Assembly (NCBI RefSeq): GCF_001022965.1
Contig: NZ_LECZ01000027.1
Location: forward strand, 1,020,303 to 1,084,302
Direction: 5' to 3'
DNA from: Enterobacter genomosp. O
Lineage (GTDB): Bacteria; Pseudomonadota; Gammaproteobacteria; Enterobacterales; Enterobacteriaceae
DNA: 64,000 nucleotides
The notes under the pieces were generated by a model that saw only the letters and a list, made by a program, of their open reading frames with translations, searched no databases and was not told the DNA's origin. Made by a program: the position numbers and the translations under genes. Shown piece by piece: positions 17,509 to 25,611 of the stretch (positions are counted from its first letter, which is position 1; each line of letters begins with the position of its first letter).

Positions 17509-19044
17509 TTATGCCGTACGGCGGGCAAACTCTTTCACCTTGAAGCCCAGCAGGGCGAGCGTGGCAAAGTAAGCCACCACCCCGACGCCCACCACGGCCA
17601 TCAGCCGCATCAGACGGTAGGGCATGGTGCCCAGGGACCACTCCGGCATCACGTGCAGCATGCCAAGTAACGCGGCAGACATCACCAGTACCGCAACAAT
17701 CAGACGTACGAGGAAGCTTCCCCAGCCCGGCTGCGGCGTGAAAATATCCTGCTTGCGCAGCTGCCAGTACAGCAGCCCGGCATTCAGACAGGCCGCCAGA
17801 CCAATCGATAATGACAGACCTGCATGCTTCAGCGGGCCAATAAACGCGAGGTTCATCAGCTGCGTCATAATCAGCGTCACAATGGCAATTTTCACCGGCG
17901 TTTTGATGTCCTGACGCGAGTAGAAGCCCGGTGCCAGCACCTTGACGACGATCAGCCCCATCAACCCAACCGAGTAGGCAATCAGCGCGCGCTGCGTCAT
18001 GGCGGCATCAAACGCGGTGAATTTCCCGTACTGGAAGAGCGACACCGTCAGCGGTTTGGCCAGAATGCCCAGCGCCACTGCGCTTGGCAGGGCCAGCAGG
18101 AAGCAGAGACGTAAACCCCAGTCCATCAGGCGGCAATACTCATCATGATTGCCGCTGGCAAAACTTTTCGACAGCGACGGCAGCAGGATGGTCCCCAGCG
18201 CCACGCCCAGCACCCCGGACGGAAACTCCATCAGACGGTCTGCGTAGTACATCCAGGAAACCGAGCCGGACACGAGGAATGAGGCAAAGATGGTGTTGAT
18301 GATAAGCGAGATCTGGCTGACGGAGACGCCAAGAATGGCGGGCCCCATCTGCTTAATGACGCGCATCGCCCCGGCATCTTTGAAATTAATGCGCGGCAGC
18401 ACCAGCATGCCAATTTTTTTCAGATGCGGCAGCTGATAGGCCAGCTGCAGCACCCCGCCTACGGTAACCGCCCAGGCCAGCGCCAGCACCGGCGGGTTGA
18501 AGTGCGGCGCGGCGAACAGAGCAAAACCGATCATGCTGACGTTAAGAAACGTCGGCGCAAACGCCGGGACAGAGAAGCGGTTCCAGGTATTCAGGATGGC
18601 TCCCACCAGCGAGGCCAGCGAGATTAGCAAAATATAGGGGAAAGTAATACGCAGCAGCTGCGAGGTCAGGGCAAATTTATCTGCCGTATCGGCAAAACCG
18701 GGCGCGGTCACCATTATTACCCATGGCGCGGCCAGCATCCCGATGACGGTTACCACGGCCAGGGCCAGCGTCAGCAACCCGGAGACATACGAAACAAATA
18801 CGCGCGTCGCGTCTTCACCCTGCTTGCTTTTATATTCTGCAAGGATAGGAACGAACGCCTGGGAAAACGCCCCTTCAGCAAAAATACGGCGCAGGAGGTT
18901 CGGCAATTTAAACGCGACGAAAAAGGCGTCCGTTGCCATCCCTGCACCAAAGACCCTTGCCACAATAGCATCACGCGCAAAACCAAGCACGCGGGAGAAC
19001 ATGGTCATCGAGCTGACGGCTGCCAGCGATTTTAATAAGTTCAT
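17509..19044 (-). CDS. murJ: Lipid II flippase MurJ
   Basis: Essential inner-membrane flippase of the MOP superfamily that moves lipid II to the periplasmic face for peptidoglycan synthesis. Starting at MNLLKSLAAVSSMTMFSRVLGFARD gives 511 residues, the E. coli length; an upstream in-frame ATG at 19116 adds 24 unconserved residues that overlap a REP sequence. About fourteen hydrophobic segments are present, and the arginines of the first helix region (RVLGFARD) are kept. It is last in the minus-strand run rimJ-yceH-mviM-murJ. Confidence 0.96.
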   Translation of the reverse strand: MNLLKSLAAVSSMTMFSRVLGFARDAIVARVFGAGMATDAFFVAFKLPNLLRRIFAEGAFSQAFVPILAEYKSKQGEDATRVFVSYVSGLLTLALAVVTVIGMLAAPWVIMVTAPGFADTADKFALTSQLLRITFPYILLISLASLVGAILNTWNRFSVPAFAPTFLNVSMIGFALFAAPHFNPPVLALAWAVTVGGVLQLAYQLPHLKKIGMLVLPRINFKDAGAMRVIKQMGPAILGVSVSQISLIINTIFASFLVSGSVSWMYYADRLMEFPSGVLGVALGTILLPSLSKSFASGNHDEYCRLMDWGLRLCFLLALPSAVALGILAKPLTVSLFQYGKFTAFDAAMTQRALIAYSVGLMGLIVVKVLAPGFYSRQDIKTPVKIAIVTLIMTQLMNLAFIGPLKHAGLSLSIGLAACLNAGLLYWQLRKQDIFTPQPGWGSFLVRLIVAVLVMSAALLGMLHVMPEWSLGTMPYRLMRLMAVVGVGVVAYFATLALLGFKVKEFARRTA

Positions 19045-19073
19045 TAACGTGAATTTCCAGAACCATACGGATT

Positions 19074-19105
19074 TGTAGGCCGGGTAAGCGAAAGCGCCAC
19101 CCGGC
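19074..19105. repeat. REP element between murJ and mviM
   Basis: GTAGGCCGGGTAAGCG followed by CGCCACCCGGC: the classic imperfect palindrome of enterobacterial REP sequences, sitting just upstream of the murJ start in the 129-bp gap after mviM. Confidence 0.85.
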
Positions 19106-19173
19106 AAAGCCAACAAGCGGCGCTTAGTCTAACCCGATTTCAACGAATTACTATCCGCAGATGTTACAGCGAG

Positions 19174-20097
19174 TTATTCACTCATGGCTTCGCGCCAGAG
19201 CCGTTCCACAATGCGCTGCGCCATAATGGCCTGCTCGCCGGACGTTTCAGGAACCGTCTGATTTTGCACGCAGGTAATAAAGTGGCGGGCGCATCCTGCA
19301 AAACCGCGCTGCTCCAGGGTACTCTGCCAGCCGGGCGCCGGGAGCGTCACCACGCCGTTCCCCTTCTCCTCGCGCCACGCCCGCATGTCGGTAATGTCGT
19401 ACAGCGCGCCGTCGGTGACGGCCTGGACGCACTCGCGCTGGCTGCCCGCGCGACGATGCATGCTGGTCGTTACCTGCAGATGCTCAATTGCGAAGTGATG
19501 TTCGGCATAGACCATCTCGCCCTGTTCGTTCGTCAGTAGCGTCCCGCTTTGCAGCTGCGCATTGCCGCCTGCGAGCCACAGCGCCGTATCCACAACGTGC
19601 AGATAGTCATCCAGCAGCGTGAAGCGTAAATCGTTTGGGCCAATGCTGTCGGTACGGTGTTTATCCATGCGCAGCGAGGCAAGCGTGCCGGACTGCGCCT
19701 TCAGCTGCTGGTAAAGCGGCGCGAAGCGGCGGTTGAAACCGACCATCAGCGTCAGGTTTTTACGCGCCGCCAGCTCAATCAGCCGTTCCGCGTCCTGAAC
19801 ATTTTCAGCCAGCGGTTTATCCACGCAGACGTGAACCCCGGCATTAAGCAGCTCGCTCACCACCTGATAGTGGGTTGCCGTTGAGGTATGAACAAAGACC
19901 GCATCGCACTCGCGGGCCAGATCCTGCAGAGAGGCGGCATACGGGATGCGCCAGGTTTCGCAGATGCGCTCGGCCTTCTCGCGCGTGGGCGACCATGCCC
20001 CCTGAAGCGTCCAGTCCGTCGCCGCACCTAATACCGGTAGCCAGGCTTTTTGCGCGATACCGCCCAGCCCTACTACGCCTACACGTAATTTTTTCAC
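19174..20097 (-). CDS. mviM: Gfo/Idh/MocA-family oxidoreductase MviM
   Basis: NAD(P)-dependent oxidoreductase of unknown substrate, 307 residues, like E. coli MviM (YceM). The Rossmann fold starts at once with KKLRVGVVGLGGIAQKAWLPVL, and the cofactor and substrate region includes VCVDKPLAENVQDAERL, whose EKP-like VDKP is typical of the family. A C-terminal alpha/beta domain follows. It starts 3 bp after the yceH stop. Its place next to murJ is conserved in enterobacteria but does not define a reaction. Confidence 0.92.
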   Translation of the reverse strand: MKKLRVGVVGLGGIAQKAWLPVLGAATDWTLQGAWSPTREKAERICETWRIPYAASLQDLARECDAVFVHTSTATHYQVVSELLNAGVHVCVDKPLAENVQDAERLIELAARKNLTLMVGFNRRFAPLYQQLKAQSGTLASLRMDKHRTDSIGPNDLRFTLLDDYLHVVDTALWLAGGNAQLQSGTLLTNEQGEMVYAEHHFAIEHLQVTTSMHRRAGSQRECVQAVTDGALYDITDMRAWREEKGNGVVTLPAPGWQSTLEQRGFAGCARHFITCVQNQTVPETSGEQAIMAQRIVERLWREAMSE

Positions 20098-20099
20098 CG

Positions 20100-20750
20100 T
20101 TAGTCTCCCAGGTGTGCCAGCAACGCATCCAGACGCTGTTTCAGCCCGGCGACCTCTTCTTCCAGCGCGTCCACGCGGGCAGCCAAATCGTCATTTCCAT
20201 CAGGAACATCGGTGATGATGGAATTAACTGAAATATCAATTTCGCCGCTGAAGAGATGCATATAGCGGCTTTCACGCTTGCCCGGCTCACGCGCCAGACG
20301 CACCACGTAAGGGCCGTCTTCACGTGTGGCCAGCCCTTCCAGGACCTGTTCAACTTCCTGCATATCCGCGAACTCATGCATGCGGGAGGCGCGCGTGCGC
20401 AGCTCGCCCGGCGTTTGCGCCCCTCGCAGCAACAGCGTGGTGATGACCGCCACTTCCGCACTGCTCAGCTTCAGGTCGCCAAATTCGGAATTACAAAACC
20501 GCTGTTCGTATTTGGTGACGCGGTTGCCGAAGCCGCTCACGGTGCGCAGATAGTGGCGTTTTACCAGCGCATCCAGCACGTCCTGAACGTCATGCTCGCT
20601 CAGGTTCATGACCGGCTCGCGGTTGGTCTTCTGGTTGCAGGCCATGGTCACGGCGTTGACGGAGAGCGGATACTGCTCCGGCGTGGTGACCTGTTTTTCG
20701 AGTAAGCACCCAATCACGCGCGCTTCTGTACCGTTTAGCTGATACTTCAT
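20100..20750 (-). CDS. yceH: DUF480 family protein YceH
   Basis: Conserved 216-residue protein with two winged-helix-like halves and a C-terminal coiled coil (VDALEEEVAGLKQRLDALLAHL). The N-terminal LNGTEARVIGCLLEKQVTTPEQYPLS is the family signature. The molecular function is not established. It lies between rimJ (10 bp upstream) and mviM and is probably cotranscribed with both. Confidence 0.92.
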   Translation of the reverse strand: MKYQLNGTEARVIGCLLEKQVTTPEQYPLSVNAVTMACNQKTNREPVMNLSEHDVQDVLDALVKRHYLRTVSGFGNRVTKYEQRFCNSEFGDLKLSSAEVAVITTLLLRGAQTPGELRTRASRMHEFADMQEVEQVLEGLATREDGPYVVRLAREPGKRESRYMHLFSGEIDISVNSIITDVPDGNDDLAARVDALEEEVAGLKQRLDALLAHLGD

Positions 20751-20759
20751 CTTTTCTCC

Positions 20760-21344
20760 TTAACGACCTGCAGTCCAGTCCCGGGTGGTTAATGCCGTCA
20801 GTACGTGGTCACGCCACTCTCCGTCTATCAGCAGATAGTCTTTGGCATAACCCTCTTTCTCGAACCCTAAACGCGCCAGCAAATTCCCGCTGCGCTGATT
20901 ATGCGGCATATAGTTCGCCATAATGCGATGGATATGCTGCGTGCGTTGCATGTAGCGGATCGCCACCGTCAGCGCCTCATACATTAGCCCCTGCCCCTGC
21001 CATTTCTGGCCAATGGAGTAGCCCAGGTAACAGGCGTGAAACGATCCGCGCACCACGTTTGAAAAATTAGCGATCCCGATAATCTCTTTCTCTTCAGGAT
21101 CCAGCAGCGCGAAATAAAACGCGCTGCCCTGCTTGTGAAATTCCGTAATCATGCTGAGGCGCGCCTGCCAGCCGGAAGGGTAACAATGGCTCTCATCCCG
21201 AACGGGTTCCCAGGGTTTTAAAAACTGGCGATTCTCGGCGTAATAATCCGCCAGACGCCAGGCATCACGCTCATGCACCAGACGAACGACCAGCCTGTCC
21301 GTTGTCAGACGCACTTTTGGCACATTACTGCGATAGCCAAACAT
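20760..21344 (-). CDS. rimJ: Ribosomal protein S5 alanine N-acetyltransferase RimJ
   Basis: GNAT-family enzyme that acetylates the N-terminal alanine of ribosomal protein S5 using acetyl-CoA. Starting at MFGYRSNVPKVRLTTDRL gives 194 residues, the E. coli length; an ATG three codons upstream is in frame. The acetyl-CoA loop is YSIGQKWQGQGLMYEAL (Q/RxxGxG/A type), and the C-terminal DYLLIDGEWRDHVLTALT is near-identical to E. coli. It heads the rimJ-yceH-mviM-murJ run. Confidence 0.96.
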   Translation of the reverse strand: MFGYRSNVPKVRLTTDRLVVRLVHERDAWRLADYYAENRQFLKPWEPVRDESHCYPSGWQARLSMITEFHKQGSAFYFALLDPEEKEIIGIANFSNVVRGSFHACYLGYSIGQKWQGQGLMYEALTVAIRYMQRTQHIHRIMANYMPHNQRSGNLLARLGFEKEGYAKDYLLIDGEWRDHVLTALTTRDWTAGR

Positions 21345-21580
21345 CGATACCACTCCTTCCCGTCACTTCTGCTTACCCATTAGCTTTACTATACCTGCGC
21401 CTGTGCCGTCTGTGAAAACAGTGACATACCATTTTGCCCGCTTTTCACATTTTTCGATGAGAACTCTCTATCAAAGCGCGCTTTTGATAAAAAAATATTG
21501 TCACGTGCAGGGGTGGGAAAAAACGCAGCGACACCGCAGAATGTTAGCGTGCTCACCATCCTATTTTCCCTGGAGGGAAA

Positions 21581-22789
21581 ATGTCCCGCGTATCACAGGC
21601 CAGGAGCCTGGGTAAATATTTCCTGCTGGTCGATAACATGCTGGTCGTGCTCGGCTTTTTCGTCGTTTTCCCCCTCATCTCGATTCGCTTCGTCGATCAA
21701 ATGGGCTGGGCGGCGCTGATGGTCGGTATCGCGCTGGGGCTACGCCAGTTTGTTCAGCAAGGCCTGGGCGTATTTGGCGGTGCCATCGCTGACCGCTTTG
21801 GTGCTAAACCGATGATCGTCACCGGCATGCTGCTCCGCGCGGCAGGCTTTGCCACGATGGCGATTGCCCAGGAGCCCTGGCTGCTCTGGTTCTCCTGCTT
21901 CCTCTCCGGTATCGGAGGCACCCTGTTCGATCCGCCGCGCACCGCGCTGGTGGTGAAATTGATTCGCCCGCAGCATCGCGGCCGTTTCTTCTCGATCCTG
22001 ATGATGCAGGACAGTGCCGGGGCGGTTATCGGCGCGCTGTTGGGAAGCTGGCTGCTGCAGTATGACTTCCGCCTGGTCTGTGCGGCTGGCGCGGTGCTCT
22101 TTATCCTGTGCGCCCTGTTTAATGGTCTGTTCCTGCCGGCGTGGAAGCTGTCGACGGTTAAAGCACCGGTCCGGGAAGGACTTGGCCGCGTCCTGCGCGA
22201 CAAGCGTTTTGTCACCTACGTACTGACCCTGACGGGGTATTACATGCTTGCTGTGCAGGTCATGCTGATGCTGCCGATCATGGTCAACGACATTGCGGGT
22301 ACCCCTGCTGCCGTTAAGTGGATGTACGCCATTGAAGCCGCACTTTCCCTGACGCTGCTCTATCCGATTGCCCGCTGGAGCGAACGGCGTTTTCGTCTGG
22401 AACATCGCCTGATGGCTGGCCTGTTCCTGATGACGCTCAGCATGATGCCGATCGGCCTGGTGAACTCACTTCAGCAGCTGTTTACGCTGATTTGCACGTT
22501 CTATATCGGCTCTATCATCGCCGAACCTGCCCGTGAAACGCTGAGCGCCTCGCTCGCGGATGCACGCGCCCGCGGCAGCTATATGGGGTTCAGCCGGCTG
22601 GGGCTGGCCCTCGGTGGCGCATTAGGTTACGCCGGCGGCGGCTGGTTGTTTGATGCCGGTAAAGCGTTACATCAACCCGAGCTCCCCTGGATGATGCTCG
22701 GCGCGGTGGGCTTTATGACGCTCCTTGCCCTGTGGTGGCAGTTCAGCCCGAAACGCAGCGCGAGCGGCATGCTCGAACCCGGCGCATAG
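21581..22789 (+). CDS. mdtH: MFS transporter MdtH
   Basis: Inner-membrane major facilitator protein of 402 residues, as in E. coli, where raised expression confers quinolone tolerance. It begins MSRVSQARSLGKYFLLVDNMLVVLGFFVVFPLISIRFVDQ. The loop 2-3 motif is GGAIADRFGAKPMIVTG. The start follows a strong CCCTGGAGGGAAAATG ribosome site. In E. coli grxB separates mdtH from yceB, but here only about 120 bp lie between them. Confidence 0.95.
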   Translation: MSRVSQARSLGKYFLLVDNMLVVLGFFVVFPLISIRFVDQMGWAALMVGIALGLRQFVQQGLGVFGGAIADRFGAKPMIVTGMLLRAAGFATMAIAQEPWLLWFSCFLSGIGGTLFDPPRTALVVKLIRPQHRGRFFSILMMQDSAGAVIGALLGSWLLQYDFRLVCAAGAVLFILCALFNGLFLPAWKLSTVKAPVREGLGRVLRDKRFVTYVLTLTGYYMLAVQVMLMLPIMVNDIAGTPAAVKWMYAIEAALSLTLLYPIARWSERRFRLEHRLMAGLFLMTLSMMPIGLVNSLQQLFTLICTFYIGSIIAEPARETLSASLADARARGSYMGFSRLGLALGGALGYAGGGWLFDAGKALHQPELPWMMLGAVGFMTLLALWWQFSPKRSASGMLEPGA

Positions 22790-22798
22790 CCTTTCCCT

Positions 22799-22820
22799 CG
22801 GGCGGGAACCTCTCCCGCCC
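22799..22820 (+). terminator. Probable mdtH terminator
   Basis: GGGCGGGA, ACCTC loop, TCCCGCCC: a perfect 8-bp GC-rich stem 10 bp after mdtH. A T-run follows only after 10 bases, so termination may be partial. Confidence 0.6.
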
Positions 22821-22912
22821 CACTTCTCAGTTTTTTCTGCTGGTTTCTGCTATTTCACACTGACATACTGGCGTAACAGGACAGAAGCGCCGATTTTTCG
22901 TTGAGGAACACT

Positions 22913-23473
22913 ATGAAGAAAATTGTCTTTGCTGCTGCATTAATTGTCAGCGGTCTGCTGGTTGGCTGTAACCAGCTCACGCAATATACCGTCAGTGAAC
23001 AGGAAATTAATCAGGCGCTGGAAAAACATAACAATTTTTCTAAAGACATCGGCGTGCCGGGCCTTGCAGACGCGCATATCGTGCTCACGAATCTGACCAG
23101 CCAGATTGGGCGGGAAGAGCCAAACAAAGTCACCCTGGCCGGTGATGCGGACCTCGATATGTCATCCCTCTTTGGTAATCAGAAAGCCAACATCAAGCTC
23201 AAGCTGAAGGCCCTGCCCGTTTTCAATAAAGAGAAAGGGGCCATTTTCCTGCAGGAAATGGAAGTCGTCGATGCCCAGGTTTCTCCGGACAAGATGGCGC
23301 CGGTTCTGCAAACCCTGATGCCCTACCTAAACCAGTCGCTGCGTAACTATTTTAACCAGCAGCCCGCGTACGTCTTAAGTGAAGACAAAAGCAAGGGGGA
23401 AGCTCTGGCGAAAAAATACGCAAAAGGCATAGAGGTGAAACCGGGAGAAATTATCATTCCTTTCACCGATTAA
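22913..23473 (+). CDS. yceB: DUF1439 lipoprotein YceB
   Basis: Periplasm-facing lipoprotein of 186 residues, the E. coli length. I start it at MKKIVFAAALIVSGLLVGCNQ; an in-frame ATG four codons upstream is less likely. The lipobox is LVGC. The mature part (SEQEINQALEKHNNFSKDIGVPGLADAHIVLTNL) fits the SMP-like/DUF1439 fold seen in putative lipid-binding proteins. Function is unknown. It lies between mdtH and pyrC and has its own terminator. Confidence 0.93.
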   Translation: MKKIVFAAALIVSGLLVGCNQLTQYTVSEQEINQALEKHNNFSKDIGVPGLADAHIVLTNLTSQIGREEPNKVTLAGDADLDMSSLFGNQKANIKLKLKALPVFNKEKGAIFLQEMEVVDAQVSPDKMAPVLQTLMPYLNQSLRNYFNQQPAYVLSEDKSKGEALAKKYAKGIEVKPGEIIIPFTD

Positions 23474-23479
23474 CCTGAA

Positions 23480-23503
23480 GGGCGCTGCGGCGCCCTTTTT
23501 TTT
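23480..23503 (+). terminator. yceB terminator
   Basis: GGGCGC, TGCG loop, GCGCCC followed by eight T residues, 7 bp after the yceB stop. Confidence 0.9.
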
Positions 23504-23519
23504 ACGGAAAAGTGTGCAA

Positions 23520-23535
23520 ACGAAAACGTTTCCGC
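23520..23535. promoter_or_regulatory. PurR operator of pyrC
   Basis: ACGAAAACGTTTCCGC, a 16-bp near-palindrome matching the PurR consensus ACGCAAACGTTTGCGT at 13 of 16 positions. It overlaps the spacer just upstream of the pyrC -10 element, as in E. coli. Confidence 0.85.
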
Positions 23536-23536
23536 T

Positions 23537-23599
23537 TATGATTTGTGTCCGGCAAAAACAGCCATCCTTATGACTGATTCCTGACAAGCCGGAGCTTCC
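23537..23599 (+). promoter_or_regulatory. pyrC -10 element and CTP-responsive leader hairpin
   Basis: The -10 hexamer TATGAT at 23537-23542 is followed by the initiation region GTCCGGC. TCCGGC at 23548-23553 is exactly complementary to GCCGGA at 23588-23593, and that second arm contains the GGAG ribosome site of pyrC. This is the arrangement known in E. coli and Salmonella. Transcripts that start upstream, favoured when CTP is high, fold and hide the ribosome site, while shorter transcripts do not. Confidence 0.75.
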
Positions 23600-24646
23600 A
23601 TGACTGCACAACCCCAGGTTCTTAAAATCCGCCGCCCTGACGACTGGCATATCCATCTGCGTGATGGCGATATGCTGAAAACCGTCGTGCCTTATACCAG
23701 CGAAATTTATGGCCGCGCGATTGTTATGCCTAACCTGGTTCCGCCAGTCACCACCGTCGATGCCGCGATTGCCTACCGCCAGCGCATCCTTGATGCCGTT
23801 CCCGAGGGTCATGATTTTACCCCGCTGATGACCTGCTATCTGACCGATTCACTGGATCCGAACGAAGTGGAGCGCGGTTTTAACGAAGGCGTATTCACGG
23901 CGGCAAAACTCTACCCGGCGAATGCCACCACCAACTCCAGCCACGGCGTCACCAGCATTGATGCCATCATGCCGGTTCTGGAACGCATGCAAAAACTGGG
24001 CATGCCGCTGCTGGTCCATGGAGAAGTAACGCATGCCGAGATTGACATCTTCGACCGTGAAGCGCGTTTTATCGAAACCGTGATGGAACCTCTGCGCCAG
24101 CGTCTGCCAGCGCTTAAGGTGGTCTTTGAACATATCACCACCAAAGACGCAGCAGAGTATGTACGTGACGGCAATGAACTTATCGCCGCCACCATCACAC
24201 CACAGCACCTGATGTTTAACCGTAACCACATGCTGGTGGGCGGGGTGCGCCCTCACCTGTACTGCCTGCCCATCCTCAAGCGCAACATCCACCAGCAGGC
24301 GCTGCGCGAGCTGGTTGCCAGCGGGTTCTCCCGCGCCTTCCTTGGCACCGATTCCGCGCCTCACGCCCGCCATCGTAAAGAGGCGAGCTGCGGCTGTGCA
24401 GGCTGTTTTAACGCCCCAACGGCACTTGCCAGCTACGCGACCGTATTTGAAGAGATGAACGCCCTGGAACATTTCGAAGCGTTCTGCTCCCTCAACGGCC
24501 CGCGCTTCTACGGCCTGCCGGTCAATGACTCCTTCATTGAGCTGGAGCGTAAAGCGAGCCACGTTGAGGAGTCCATTGCGCTGACGGATGACACGCTGAT
24601 CCCATTCCTGGCCGGTGAAACCGTAAACTGGACGGTAAAACGTTAA
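23600..24646 (+). CDS. pyrC: Dihydroorotase
   Basis: Zinc metalloenzyme that cyclises carbamoyl aspartate to dihydroorotate, the third step of de novo pyrimidine synthesis. The 348 residues match the E. coli class II enzyme. The metal-binding DDWHIHLRDGD, the carbamylated lysine in FTAAKLYPANATTNSSHGV, the histidines in LLVHGEV and VFEHITT, and the late GTDSAPHARHRKE are all present. Control is by PurR and by a start-site-dependent leader hairpin just upstream. Confidence 0.98.
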   Translation: MTAQPQVLKIRRPDDWHIHLRDGDMLKTVVPYTSEIYGRAIVMPNLVPPVTTVDAAIAYRQRILDAVPEGHDFTPLMTCYLTDSLDPNEVERGFNEGVFTAAKLYPANATTNSSHGVTSIDAIMPVLERMQKLGMPLLVHGEVTHAEIDIFDREARFIETVMEPLRQRLPALKVVFEHITTKDAAEYVRDGNELIAATITPQHLMFNRNHMLVGGVRPHLYCLPILKRNIHQQALRELVASGFSRAFLGTDSAPHARHRKEASCGCAGCFNAPTALASYATVFEEMNALEHFEAFCSLNGPRFYGLPVNDSFIELERKASHVEESIALTDDTLIPFLAGETVNWTVKR

Positions 24647-24683
24647 AAAACCGAAGCCCCTTGTTGTCAAACCCATAATATAC

Positions 24684-24699
24684 CTGTATAAATAAACAG
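24684..24699. promoter_or_regulatory. LexA box of dinI
   Basis: CTGTATAAATAAACAG: CTG-N10-CAG with an AT-rich core, 21 bp before the dinI start codon. It is a good match to the SOS consensus and agrees with the known LexA control of dinI. Confidence 0.9.
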
Positions 24700-24720
24700 T
24701 ATATTACACAGGGGGCATTT

Positions 24721-24966
24721 ATGCGTATTGAAGTCACCATAGCCAAAACTACCGTTCTGCCAGCCGGCGCGCTTGATGCCCTGGCAGGCGAACTATCCCG
24801 TCGTATTAACAACACTTTTCCCGACAACGCGGGTGCCGTAACGGTGCGTTACGCCGCGGCAAACAACCTGTCCGTCATTGGCGCTGCGAAAGAAGATAAA
24901 GATCGCATAAGTGAGATCCTGCAGGAAACGTGGGAAAGCGCAGACGACTGGTTCATCACTGATTAA
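24721..24966 (+). CDS. dinI: DNA damage-inducible protein DinI
   Basis: Small acidic SOS protein of 81 residues that binds RecA filaments and modulates UmuD and LexA cleavage. MRIEVTIAKTTVLPAGALDALAGELSRRINNTFP and the C-terminal acidic helix (EDKDRISEILQETWESADDWF) match E. coli DinI. A LexA box lies directly upstream and a strong terminator follows. Confidence 0.96.
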   Translation: MRIEVTIAKTTVLPAGALDALAGELSRRINNTFPDNAGAVTVRYAAANNLSVIGAAKEDKDRISEILQETWESADDWFITD

Positions 24967-24991
24967 CACTGCTCCCTCATTGTGTTTTTTT

Positions 24992-25014
24992 GCCGGGTCG
25001 CCCCGGCTTTTTTT
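24992..25014 (+). terminator. dinI terminator
   Basis: GCCGGG, TCGC loop, CCCGGC, then seven T residues, about 25 bp after the dinI stop. Confidence 0.9.
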
Positions 25015-25240
25015 CGTCTGAACATTCTGGAAGCTCAAATTAATTCGGCATCTTCTTTAAGAATCGTGAACAAGATGGTGTTTTATTGCTCGAACAATCC
25101 TAAAAAGCAGAAAAATGTGTTGCCAGCTGTTTATTTTTCCCTTCGGAACCCTTATTACTTGATATACTGAAGATGCTTTCAGAAAAACATGCATTGAACC
25201 TCAGAGCCGTTGTCTTCTAACACGCATTAAGGGGGTTATA

Positions 25241-25495
25241 ATGGAAAAGAATAGTGAAGTGATCCAGACCCATCCACTTGTTGGCTGGGATATCAGTACC
25301 GTAGATAGCTACGATGCGCTGATGCTGCGTTTGCACTACCAGACCCCGAATCAACTCAACCGTGAAGAAGCGGAAGTTGGACAGACGCTGTGGCTAACAA
25401 CAGACGTCGCCCGTCAGTTTATTTCTATTTTAGAAGCAGGTATTGCAAAAATAGAATCTGGCGACTATCAGGAAAATGAGTATAAGCGGCACTAA
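25241..25495 (+). CDS. bssS: Biofilm formation regulator BssS
   Basis: An 84-residue protein corresponding to E. coli BssS (YceP), reported to influence biofilm formation through AI-2 and indole signalling. No catalytic motif is visible. MEKNSEVIQTHPLVGWDISTVDSYDALMLRLHYQTP is near-identical to the family. The start follows a good AAGGGGG ribosome site. The 274-bp gap upstream holds the dinI terminator and an AT-rich promoter region. Confidence 0.93.
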   Translation: MEKNSEVIQTHPLVGWDISTVDSYDALMLRLHYQTPNQLNREEAEVGQTLWLTTDVARQFISILEAGIAKIESGDYQENEYKRH

Positions 25496-25519
25496 CCGTA
25501 TGCCCACTTTTCACTCAAC

Positions 25520-25546
25520 AGGCACCCTCGCGGTGCCTTATTTATT
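25520..25546 (+). terminator. bssS terminator
   Basis: GGCACC, CTCGC loop, GGTGCC followed by TTATTTATTT, 25 bp after the bssS stop. Confidence 0.75.
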
Positions 25547-25611
25547 TCTCCCTTGTCTAACCCCGCGTTGTTAATTACTCTGCTAACAAAACGTAAGTTT
25601 ACGAGACGCAT

